The notes under the pieces are model-generated. The model did no database searches. It was given only the letters and a program-made list of their open reading frames with translations, and had not been told where the DNA came from. From NCBI RefSeq assembly GCF_010667685.1, contig NZ_WHZW01000017.1:18624-82623 (forward strand): a stretch of 64,000 nt of DNA, given 5' to 3'. This document shows, in pieces, positions 9,698 to 16,458 of the stretch. The position numbers and the translations under genes were made by a program. Each line of letters starts with the position of its first letter. Within the stretch, counting starts at the first letter, position 1. This stretch comes from Bifidobacterium aerophilum (GTDB taxonomy: Bacteria; Actinomycetota; Actinomycetes; Actinomycetales; Bifidobacteriaceae).

Positions 9698-9770
9698 TTT
9701 GTTCGGAGGTCGTTTGGGGTATTAGGGGTTGGGTTATAGGAACTAAACGTGGTGTTTTAGACTCCGGTTT

Positions 9771-9973
9771 CTAGTTGGTTTGGTCCCATTCGACGTGGGT
9801 GTGGAAGTCGTTCCGGTCGATGCTGTTGCCGTATTCGGGCTCGCCCGTATTGTCGCGTCGTTGCCTGACGGCGCGGCCGGCCTCGTCGCTTTCCGATGCT
9901 CTGGACGTATCGGTGATTCGGGTTTCGGATTCCGGCTTTTCATGTAGCACACCCATTCGCAGGCGCGTTTCAT
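9771..9973 (-). pseudogene. Probable frameshifted small gene, with a degenerate partial copy upstream
   Basis: On the minus strand an ATG at 9973 follows GAGGAG and opens MKRACEWVCYMKSRNPKPE with normal codon use. The natural-looking continuation (SDEAGRAVRQRRDNTGEPE, then YGNSIDRNDFHTHVEWDQTN and a stop at 9771) lies in another frame, so the gene looks broken by a frameshift. The DNA of its 3' end and trailer (9732-9845) recurs in decayed form at about 9985-10110, including a GAGCCC...CATCG...CACACCC block and the phrase TCTAAAACA...GTTCCTATA. The protein is not recognised. The call rests on codon pattern and the duplication only. Confidence 0.3.
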
Positions 9974-10139
9974 ATGCTCCTCGGGGCTATAGGAACAAAA
10001 GTGTTGTTTTAGATTCGGGTTATAGGTCAAATTGTGTGTTTGGTGGTCTGGTCGTTCGGCGGCCATTGTGCTCGGGTGTGGGAGTCGGTCGAGCCGATGC
10101 TTATGCGGGCTCTATCAGGCACTATGCCTGTCGTTGGCG

Positions 10140-10349
10140 TGCCACGGTAGCGGATTTAAGGCGATTTGGGGCTACCGTGGCAAGCGTCGTGATGGTGGGG
10201 AAATCCCGTCATTTCGAAAATGGCGGAATTCCGCGGTTTTGCGAGGGCGCATGTTGTCCCGGTTCGCGCAGTAACCGTTTACCCTCCCTACCGTGGCAAA
10301 AGTGTGTGCCACGGTAGCGGTTTTTCGTCGATTTTCCTCTACCGTGGCA
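10140..10349. repeat. Array of five alternately oriented TGCCACGGTAG motifs
   Basis: Exact 11-nt motifs occur at 10140-10150 (TGCCACGGTAG), 10172-10182 (reverse complement), 10288-10298 (reverse complement), 10307-10317 (forward) and 10339-10349 (reverse complement). Two of the inverted pairs have the same 32-nt step; a third pair forms a tight hairpin with an 8-nt loop. This resembles a REP/BIME-type array. It lies upstream of the Tad locus in DNA with no gene. Confidence 0.8.
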
Positions 10350-10463
10350 CAAAAGAAGCATGACGGCCCCGCGAAGCCTCGGGTGTGTGTATGCCATGCG
10401 TTCGAGTTCTCCGCGGGGTGGGGCGCGGATTGGCTGCGCTTCCCTGTGGGCCGTGCGTGCGGG

Positions 10464-10545
10464 TTATCCACACCCCCGTATTGTTATCCACAAAAAATGT
10501 GGACAGACACGCCGAGTGTGGATAACTCGGTACCTTTCGACCACA
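10464..10545. promoter_or_regulatory. DnaA-box repeat upstream of the first Tad block (copy 1)
   Basis: Perfect DnaA-box sequences TTATCCACA occur at 10464-10472 and 10484-10492, and inverted (TGTGGATAA) at 10517-10525. TCCACA-AAAAA-TGTGGA also forms a hairpin. The stretch from 10484 onward is nearly repeated at 14247-14310, with box spacing of exactly 33 nt in both, followed in each by a TTCGACCACA block and a T-rich stretch just before a Tad gene. A shared promoter/operator for the two Tad blocks is likely. Confidence 0.7.
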
Positions 10546-10576
10546 CACCCTGTTTTCTTCGATCCAGGCGGCGCGA

Positions 10577-11548
10577 ATGCGGTTCAATCAGCGCATGGAT
10601 ATTGCAACCACCTCAACCGCGCCCCAGCGCTACTACACTCCGCCGGCGGAAGACCGTACATCGCCGCCGAGGACGGCCGTCTCCGGCGCATACGCGCAGC
10701 CGGCCCGTCAGGCCTCATACGGCCGAGGCCAGCCTCCCGGCCTCGCCGCCGGCATCGCCATCGAAACCGTCTGCCACAACATCGTCGTCTGCTCCGCCGC
10801 CAGTGGCGGCATCGGATTAAGCACGTTCGCTGCCGGCGTCGCCAGGCGGATGGCGGAACGGGACCTGTCCTGCGCGCTGATCGACGTCGATTTTGCGGCG
10901 GGCGGGCTCGACGTGTTGCTCGGCGTGGAAAGCGAGCCCGGCATGCGTTTCAATACGATCGACGCGCCGCTCGGACGGTTGGACGGCGAAGCGCTCAACC
11001 GCGAACTGCCGGTCTGGGACGACGTGCGTGTCCTGCCCGGCAACCCATGGAACGGCGGGATGCCGGACTGGTGGCAGACGCAGGCCGCCGTTCGCGCGCT
11101 TGCCGAAGCGAACCGCGTGGTCGTCGTGGATGCCGGTCGGGGCGAACTGCTCGACACCATGCAGGACCTGGGATCCGCGGCGCATATCGTCCTCGTCGAG
11201 CTGTCCGTGCTCGGACTGGCGAGGGCGAAACGGCACATCGGCGATCTGGAACGGCTGTCGGGCGTGGCGGCTCGATCGTCGGAACGCGTCGCGGACGGCG
11301 CGTTTCCGTTGCTGCTGGTCGGCGCGGAGCCTCGCGGCACGGTACGGCGTATCGGCATCGTGTCCGAAGACGAAGCATCCGAATATCTTTCCCGGCCGAT
11401 CAGCGGACGAATCCGCGCGCATCCGCGACTGTGCGCCGACATCCTGTCCGGACTGGGAATACGGACGATGACGCGGGCGAACCTGCGCGTGATCGACGAC
11501 GTCTGCGATTGGATCGACCGGCGGCTCGACGGAACGGGCGCGTCATGA
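10577..11548 (+). CDS. TadZ/CpaE-like ParA-family protein of the Tad pilus locus
   Basis: A 323-residue protein with a proline-rich, probably disordered N-terminus (about 1-60) and a MinD/ParA-like ATPase fold. The P-loop region reads CSAASGGIGLSTFAAGVARR: the deviant Walker A glycines are present, but the catalytic lysine expected in GKS/T is leucine. ALIDVDFAAGGLDVLLG matches the Walker A-prime/switch strand and VVVVDAGRG the Walker B strand. It immediately precedes the TadA ATPase gene with an ATGA overlap, as TadZ/CpaE often does, and probably localises the pilus machine. The start is uncertain (10577 or 10595); neither has a good ribosome site. Confidence 0.8.
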   Translation: MRFNQRMDIATTSTAPQRYYTPPAEDRTSPPRTAVSGAYAQPARQASYGRGQPPGLAAGIAIETVCHNIVVCSAASGGIGLSTFAAGVARRMAERDLSCALIDVDFAAGGLDVLLGVESEPGMRFNTIDAPLGRLDGEALNRELPVWDDVRVLPGNPWNGGMPDWWQTQAAVRALAEANRVVVVDAGRGELLDTMQDLGSAAHIVLVELSVLGLARAKRHIGDLERLSGVAARSSERVADGAFPLLLVGAEPRGTVRRIGIVSEDEASEYLSRPISGRIRAHPRLCADILSGLGIRTMTRANLRVIDDVCDWIDRRLDGTGAS

Positions 11549-12705
11549 ACGCCGTCGCCGGATCGGTGGCCTTCGGACCGCTGGAGCCGATCATGGCGGA
11601 TCCGCAGGTGACGGACGTGACCGTCACCTGCGAAGGCCGTGTGTGGGCTGACCTCGGAGCCGGCATGCGGGAATGTCGTCTGCCGATTCCGTTCCGGTCC
11701 CCGCAGGCCGTACGCGACTATGCGGTGCAGCTGTGCGCGCAGCTCGGACGGAGATTGGACGACGCATGCCCGATCGCCGATGCTTCGACGGTGAACGGGC
11801 TGCGCGTGCATGCGGTGATCGCGCCGCTCGTGCCGCAAGGCGCGGCCCTGTCGATACGGCTGCCGCCGCGTTCGCCGCCTACCTTGGAATCGCTCTGCGC
11901 GGGCGGAATGATGCCGTCGATCTGGCTGCCGGTATTGCGTACTCTCGTGATGCGACGGGCGACGATGCTCATCACCGGCGGCACCGGTGCGGGCAAGACC
12001 ACATTGCTCAAGGCGCTGCTCGGATTGTGCCCCGCCGACGAACGGATCATCGCCGTGGAAGAAGTTCGCGAACTGGGCATGATCGGGTCGGGCAACCGCG
12101 TTTCGCTGGTCACGCGCGAAGCCAATGTGGAAGGGGCCGGCGCGATCGGACTGCCGGAACTGGTCAAGGCCACGCTGCGCATGCGACCGGACCGCGTGGT
12201 GCTCGGCGAGTGCCGTGGCGAGGAGATCGCCGACCTGCTGCGTGCATTCAACTCCGGGCATCGCGGCGGCATGGTCACGTTGCATGCCGACGATGTGACG
12301 CGCGTGCCGGTACGTCTGTCCGCGCTTGGTCTGCTGGCCGGTCTGCCGGTCGAGGCTACGGCGATGCTGGTCCGGGACGCGTTCGACGCGGTGATCCATG
12401 TGGAACGCGAAGCCGACGGGCGGCGTCATATCAGCCAGATCGGGCGATTGAACGCGGCGGGCGCCGACACGGGCTTGGACGGTACGGCATTGCACGGCGA
12501 GGTGATCGCCGTCTGGGATGGGATCGGCGCGCCTCTGGCCGGCCCCGGGTGGGCCGATTTCGCCGCCCGATGGCTGTGGGAGCCCGCCCGTGTGGCGTCT
12601 TCGTCGACTTCTCCGGCGGCTTCCGGCAATGGGGCGAGGCCTCTTGGGTGGATAGCGGCGGATCTTCCTGACGGGCCCGGCGCGGGCGGGCGGAAGGCGA
12701 GATGA
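11545..12705 (+). CDS. tadA: TadA/CpaF-type secretion ATPase
   Basis: A 386-residue type II/IV secretion ATPase that would power assembly of Flp pili at the inner membrane face. Visible motifs: Walker A GGTGAGKTT near residue 152, the Asp box AVEEVRELG, RPDRVVLGECRG (Walker B), and the His box SGHRGGMVTLHADD. The start ATG overlaps the stop of the TadZ-like gene (ATGA), so the two are translationally coupled. The C-terminus carries about 40 Ser/Ala/Gly-rich residues not seen in typical CpaF proteins. The frame upstream of 11545 is open for a long way but is a shadow of the previous gene. Confidence 0.93.
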   Translation: MNAVAGSVAFGPLEPIMADPQVTDVTVTCEGRVWADLGAGMRECRLPIPFRSPQAVRDYAVQLCAQLGRRLDDACPIADASTVNGLRVHAVIAPLVPQGAALSIRLPPRSPPTLESLCAGGMMPSIWLPVLRTLVMRRATMLITGGTGAGKTTLLKALLGLCPADERIIAVEEVRELGMIGSGNRVSLVTREANVEGAGAIGLPELVKATLRMRPDRVVLGECRGEEIADLLRAFNSGHRGGMVTLHADDVTRVPVRLSALGLLAGLPVEATAMLVRDAFDAVIHVEREADGRRHISQIGRLNAAGADTGLDGTALHGEVIAVWDGIGAPLAGPGWADFAARWLWEPARVASSSTSPAASGNGARPLGWIAADLPDGPGAGGRKAR

Positions 12706-12739
12706 AAACGAGCGAACCATGGAGTGACGGGAGACGATC

Positions 12740-13555
12740 ATGATCGGTGATGTCGGCATGGCGGCGGTGGCGGCCTGCGCGGCAGGGGCGGCCTCATTGA
12801 CGTGGCCCTGTCGAGTCGCGTCATGTGACCGGCGGCTTGCCCTGTTGCGCCGGCACAACGGCATAGGGGGAGAGCGGCATATGACCGGGCGGGACGGGCG
12901 GCCTCGCATCGGCGTCGCCGCGGTGATCGCCGCCGCGTGCGCGGCGATGCGCGCCGGCGCGACTTTGGCCGAAGCTTTCGAGCATCAGGCCGATGGCGAT
13001 TGGGCGGACGGCCGTATGACATCCGGCGCATCGGTCATCGCAGGCTCGTTTGCGACCATGTCGGAGAGCACGCCGGATTCGGTGACATCGAATGAGGTTG
13101 TGGCGGACTGCATTCCGAGATGGTCCGCGTCTGCGGGAATCGGTCGCATCACCGTCACTCGGCTGCGCGGCATACTGGCTGGACGTGCACTGCCGAAGGA
13201 GCGCGGTCAGCAGATCGAGTCGGTCGCGACGGAACTCGCTGCGGCCGTGCGTCTCAGCGAATCGTCCGGTTGCCCGGCCGTGCGATGCCTGGAGGTTGTG
13301 GCGGATTCCTACCGTCGCGCCCGGTTGTTGGACGATCTGCGCGCGCAGGCGTTCGCCGTGCCGCAGGCCACCGTGAAACTGTTGTCCGCATTGCCGCTCA
13401 TTACCGTGATGCTTGGGGAGTTGCTTGGCGCGAAGCCGCTGTCGTTTCTGTTCGGGTCGACGCAGGGGGCGACCTGTCTCGGTTTGGGAATGTGCTGCTA
13501 CGCGGCCGGAGTGGCGTGGATGCGCGCGATGCTACGCGATATGGATGGCGGGTGA
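12740..13555 (+). CDS. tadB: TadB-like inner membrane platform protein (T2SSF)
   Basis: A 271-residue member of the type II secretion F family by position and pattern: an N-terminal hydrophobic stretch, a central helical cytosolic part (LPKERGQQIESVATELAAAVRLSESSG) and two C-terminal membrane helices (VKLLSALPLITVMLGELLGA and ATCLGLGMCCYAAGVAWM). It would form the pilus assembly platform with TadC. It lies 34 nt after tadA with GGGAG before the ATG. It is diverged, so assignment relies on synteny together with the conserved RARLLDDLRAQAFAVPQATV region. Confidence 0.8.
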   Translation: MIGDVGMAAVAACAAGAASLTWPCRVASCDRRLALLRRHNGIGGERHMTGRDGRPRIGVAAVIAAACAAMRAGATLAEAFEHQADGDWADGRMTSGASVIAGSFATMSESTPDSVTSNEVVADCIPRWSASAGIGRITVTRLRGILAGRALPKERGQQIESVATELAAAVRLSESSGCPAVRCLEVVADSYRRARLLDDLRAQAFAVPQATVKLLSALPLITVMLGELLGAKPLSFLFGSTQGATCLGLGMCCYAAGVAWMRAMLRDMDGG

Positions 13556-13561
13556 TCGAGA

Positions 13562-14209
13562 ATGCCGGCGATGGTGTCCGTGACGTTGTCCGGGACGGGC
13601 TGGGCGGCGGTCGCCGCATGTCTTGCCGGCCTGGCCGCATGGCTGGCTGGCGCGGAGATCGTCGTCTCGCGGCGTATGGACGCTATGCGTGTCCGCACGA
13701 CGCAGGCTCATGACGATGTGCCGGGGCTGGATGGTGGCGAGGTGTCCGCAGCGACGGTTCTGGCCTTGACGGCCGCCGTGGTAAGGCAGGGCGCCTCGAT
13801 TCCGCGTGCCGTGGAGACGGTGGGCTCGTCGATCGGAGGGCGTGTGGGGCGTGGGCTGTGCCGGGTCTGCGACGCGTTGCTGCGCGGTGACGACTGGCAT
13901 GACGCATGGGGCGCGGCCGAAGGCGGTCTGGACGCGGAAACGGCACGCGGCTTCGGTGCGGCGGCTGGTGGGCGCGAACCGGTGTTCGCCATGCTTGAGG
14001 AAGCGCTGGAACCGGCATGGCGTCATGGGACCTCGCCGGTGTCCCGATTGGAAACGGCGTTGGAGCAGCTCGACCGCGACGAGCGTTCGCGAATCGAAGA
14101 GGCATCGGGCCGACTGACCGTGCGGCTGCTCATGCCGACCGGATTGTGCTTTCTGCCGGCGTTCGTATTCGTCGGCGTGATTCCGTCGATCGTGTCGTTC
14201 GTGACATGA
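13562..14209 (+). CDS. tadC: TadC-like inner membrane platform protein (T2SSF)
   Basis: A 215-residue protein starting 6 nt after the tadB stop. It has an N-terminal membrane helix (WAAVAACLAGLAAWLAGAEIV), a cytosolic part with a T2SSF-like helical core (ALTAAVVRQGASIPRAVETVG, RSRIEEASGRLTVRLLMPTG), and a C-terminal hydrophobic helix (GLCFLPAFVFVGVIPSIVSF). Actinobacterial Tad loci commonly encode such short TadC proteins. It is the last gene of the first Tad block; the second DnaA-box repeat follows 7 nt later. Confidence 0.8.
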   Translation: MPAMVSVTLSGTGWAAVAACLAGLAAWLAGAEIVVSRRMDAMRVRTTQAHDDVPGLDGGEVSAATVLALTAAVVRQGASIPRAVETVGSSIGGRVGRGLCRVCDALLRGDDWHDAWGAAEGGLDAETARGFGAAAGGREPVFAMLEEALEPAWRHGTSPVSRLETALEQLDRDERSRIEEASGRLTVRLLMPTGLCFLPAFVFVGVIPSIVSFVT

Positions 14210-14215
14210 CGAAAG

Positions 14216-14335
14216 TTATCCACATCGCCGGTCGGGCCGGGTGTGGTTATCCACAAAAAATGTGGAGGACACGCCGGCCTGTGGATAACCCGGGACCGTT
14301 CGACCACATGACTCGTTTTTCGTCCGGTGGACTCG
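14216..14335. promoter_or_regulatory. DnaA-box repeat upstream of the pilin block (copy 2)
   Basis: TTATCCACA occurs at 14216-14224 and 14247-14255 and TGTGGATAA at 14280-14288. The stretch 14247-14310 is about 85-90% identical by eye to copy 1 at 10484-10547, including TTATCCACAAAAAATGTGGA and the GACACGCC spacer. It lies between tadC and the pilin gene, suggesting a second promoter under the same control. Confidence 0.7.
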
Positions 14336-14400
14336 TCGTTTCGTGCATAGTGGCATGCACCGCGGCCATGGTGGCCGGGGACTCAAGTGAAAGGAACGCT

Positions 14401-14688
14401 ATGAGTGACGTGATACCCATCAATGTGGACGGGCAGGCCGGGCTGCTGCTGCATGCCAGGCAGTCCGTCTCCGATCTGCTGGAGCAAGGGCGGCGCGAAC
14501 TGTGCCGCATCGATGCCCGGATACGCACGCTGGCCGCCGAACCGGAGGAGGGGGCCGCCACGGCCGAATACGCGGTGGTGTTGGTCGCCGCTACCGGATT
14601 CGCCGCCGTGCTGGTCGCCATCCTCAAATCCGACGCCATCAAGACGTTGCTGACGAACATCATCAAAAAAGCGTTGAACGTCGGGTGA
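14401..14688 (+). CDS. flp: Flp-type pilin (DUF4244-like)
   Basis: A 95-residue prepilin. After a polar N-terminal leader of about 52 residues comes EPEEGAATAEYAVVLVAATG, a class III prepilin signal: cleavage after Gly with Glu at +5 and Tyr at +6, leading into a hydrophobic helix. The mature subunit would be about 40 residues. The long leader and the AATAEYA block match the actinobacterial DUF4244 pilin group. AAAGGA precedes the ATG. The stop overlaps the next start by one nucleotide. It is the likely major pilus subunit. Confidence 0.85.
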   Translation: MSDVIPINVDGQAGLLLHARQSVSDLLEQGRRELCRIDARIRTLAAEPEEGAATAEYAVVLVAATGFAAVLVAILKSDAIKTLLTNIIKKALNVG

Positions 14689-15089
14689 TGGTCATGGCAC
14701 GACGGGTAGCGGGAGCGCTGTCGGACATCCTGCGCCGTGCTGACAGGGGAGCGGCCACCGCGGAATTCGCGGTGGTGCTTCCCGCCGTCGTGGCGGTGGC
14801 GGCGTTGCTGTTCGGACTGTCGCGTGCGGTCATCGTGACCATGGGGTGCCAGGATGCCGCCGCGGCCGTAGCCCGGGAACTGATCGTCGCCGGGAAAGAC
14901 GGCGGGTTCGACGCCCAGGCGACGGCGCGTGCGGTGGCGGGCGACGGCGTGGCGGTGGCGGTGTCCTACGGTGACGGCGGTTCCGGCGGCACGACGGTGA
15001 CGGTCGTGGCGCAATGCCCGGTCGTGCCGGATCCGTTGGGCGTCCTGCCGACGCGCGTCACTGGTCGGGCGACCGGGGTCATGCCATGA
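14688..15089 (+). CDS. tadE: TadE-like pseudopilin
   Basis: A 133-residue TadE-family protein with RGAATAEFAVVLPAVVAVAA near residue 18: a pilin-like signal (Gly, then Glu at +5, Phe at +6) leading into a membrane helix. The remainder is a small extracytoplasmic domain. The start ATG at 14688 overlaps the pilin stop (TGATG), with an alternative two codons in. It probably acts as a minor pilin needed for Flp assembly. A processing peptidase (TadV) is not seen in the window, so cleavage must depend on a gene elsewhere. Confidence 0.82.
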   Translation: MVMARRVAGALSDILRRADRGAATAEFAVVLPAVVAVAALLFGLSRAVIVTMGCQDAAAAVARELIVAGKDGGFDAQATARAVAGDGVAVAVSYGDGGSGGTTVTVVAQCPVVPDPLGVLPTRVTGRATGVMP

Positions 15090-15580
15090 ACGTGGAGCGA
15101 CGGAGTGATGGGCGGTGGCGCTGCGCCGCCCGGTGGCGATGTGATTCTCGGCGGTGTTGTGATTCCCGATGGTGTTGTGGTGTCCGGCGACGAGATTCCG
15201 CGTCTCGCGTCGGTGTGCTGTGCCATGACGTGTGGCATGGCGCCGACCGCGGATCCGGCACGGTCGCCGGCGTGATGCTGATCCTGCTGGTCGGCGTGCT
15301 ACTCGGTGCCGTCGCGTCGGCCGGGAATCTGCTGATCTGCCAAGGCCGTGCGCGTGCGTCAGCCGATCTTGCGGTCGTCTCCGCCGCAAGCGCGCTGCGT
15401 GCCGGCAACGCGGATCCATGCGCGGTCGCTGGTTCCGTCGCGCAGGCCAACGATGCCCGGATCGACGCGTGCATGGTCGACGGGGACGATGTGCAGGCGA
15501 CGTTGTCGGTGCCGACGCGGGTGCCGTTCATGCCATGGATGTCGCGCGCATCGCGTGCTGGGCCCGTGGCATGCGGATGA
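15086..15580 (+). CDS. TadE/G-like secreted protein with repetitive N-terminus
   Basis: A 164-residue frame whose ATG overlaps the tadE stop (ATGA). From about residue 54 it matches the actinobacterial TadE/G-like (Rv3655c-type) group: DRGSGTVAGVMLILLVGVLL, then an Ala-rich helix QGRARASADLAVVSAASALR and a small domain with two cysteines. The first 45 residues are strange: Arg/Cys/Trp-rich with repeats of CDSR-CC, encoded by three imperfect copies of a 20-21 nt unit. Either this is a real extension or translation begins further in at an internal GTG. It closes the Tad locus. Confidence 0.7.
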   Translation: MNVERRSDGRWRCAARWRCDSRRCCDSRWCCGVRRRDSASRVGVLCHDVWHGADRGSGTVAGVMLILLVGVLLGAVASAGNLLICQGRARASADLAVVSAASALRAGNADPCAVAGSVAQANDARIDACMVDGDDVQATLSVPTRVPFMPWMSRASRAGPVACG

Positions 15581-15625
15581 TCGACGGCCGTGTGACCGTG
15601 AGCTCTACTCCGGGGAAGGAGATTT

Positions 15626-15904
15626 ATGTATTACAATAATCGTATACGTGTGGTTGATGCCGCCGGCAAGCATGGTATTGATCCGGACGACGCAACGTAT
15701 GTCGCCGAACATTGCCTGGATATCAGAGTGCTATGCGAAGAGCCGTACAAAGAGCTGAGATTAGGCGTTACGTCAACGGGCATGCCTCTGGAGATCGTCC
15801 TCGTTCCGGCATGGGATGGGGACGGATGGGTGATCATCCACGCGATGAAAATGCGATTGAAATACCGCATGATGCTGAACAGGAGGGCACTATGGCTGAG
15901 ATGA
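15626..15904 (+). CDS. Probable type II toxin, BrnT-like
   Basis: A 92-residue protein from a locally AT-rich segment. The pattern VVDAAGKHGIDPDDATYVAE, then LRLGVTSTGMPLEIVLV and GWVIIHAMKMRLKY resembles the small BrnT/DUF497-like RNase toxin fold common in Actinobacteria. AAGGAG lies upstream of the ATG. The next gene, an RHH antitoxin, overlaps its 3' end by 13 nt, the usual coupled toxin-antitoxin arrangement with the toxin first. The fold assignment comes from recalled sequence pattern and is moderately sure; the C-terminal MMLNRRALWLR may be partly a product of the overlap. Confidence 0.65.
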   Translation: MYYNNRIRVVDAAGKHGIDPDDATYVAEHCLDIRVLCEEPYKELRLGVTSTGMPLEIVLVPAWDGDGWVIIHAMKMRLKYRMMLNRRALWLR

Positions 15905-16230
15905 TCCATCTGGCCGATTTGCCGCCGGAGGTGCGGGAACGGGTCCGGCGCGACCAGGCCGAAGCCGAACGGGGATACAGTATTCGCTTTCTGGATAAAC
16001 AGCTTCGCGAAGACAAAGGGTGGAGCCGCGAGCCGACGCCGCAGGAACGCAAGTGGCTGCGGCGTGGGCGACCGTTGAAGATCGGCCGCGTTCGCGCCGA
16101 CAGGATCATGCAGTTCCGTATCGATCCCGATGGGGAGCGACGCGTGCGGCAATACGCGTCGGACCATGGCATGAAGGTCTCCGAGGCGATTCGCACGCTG
16201 ATCGACAAGGGGTTGGCGTCGGCGCAGTGA
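15892..16230 (+). CDS. Probable antitoxin with C-terminal ribbon-helix-helix
   Basis: A 112-residue basic protein. The C-terminal 45 residues (RIMQFRIDPDGERRVRQYAS, then GMKVSEAIRTLIDKGL) fit a ribbon-helix-helix DNA-binding domain: one beta strand followed by two helices. The N-terminal part probably binds the toxin. AGGAGGG sits 5 nt before the ATG at 15892, and the gene overlaps the toxin frame. It is expected to bind the toxin and repress the pair's promoter. The next 228 nt (16231-16458) hold no gene. Confidence 0.7.
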   Translation: MAEMIHLADLPPEVRERVRRDQAEAERGYSIRFLDKQLREDKGWSREPTPQERKWLRRGRPLKIGRVRADRIMQFRIDPDGERRVRQYASDHGMKVSEAIRTLIDKGLASAQ

Positions 16231-16458
16231 CGGATATGTCGGGGTGATCGAGACGGTCTGTGTCGATACGTGCAGGTCGCTTGAAACGGGTCATGTCGAT
16301 GCGCATGAGATGCCGTCTCGGTGCTTGCTCCGTGACGCGCCTTCATGGATATGTGATTGTGAGTGTACGGAACGGGGGGCTTCGCTTCGCGGCAAACCAG
16401 ACGGATAATTCCCCGATGATGCTGGCGCACGTGACGGAGCATGGTTTATCGTGGCGGT

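Noticed and set aside
9574..9774. 66-codon plus-strand frame near 9.6 kb
   Set aside because: It runs straight through a strong intrinsic terminator and has no ribosome site or recognisable sequence.
10140..10349. CRISPR array
   Set aside because: The motifs are only 11 nt, alternate in orientation and have unequal spacing; no cas genes are near.
10464..10545. Chromosomal or plasmid replication origin
   Set aside because: Only three DnaA boxes are present per cassette, the cassette is duplicated before Tad genes, and no dnaA, dnaN, repA or clear AT-rich unwinding region is adjacent.
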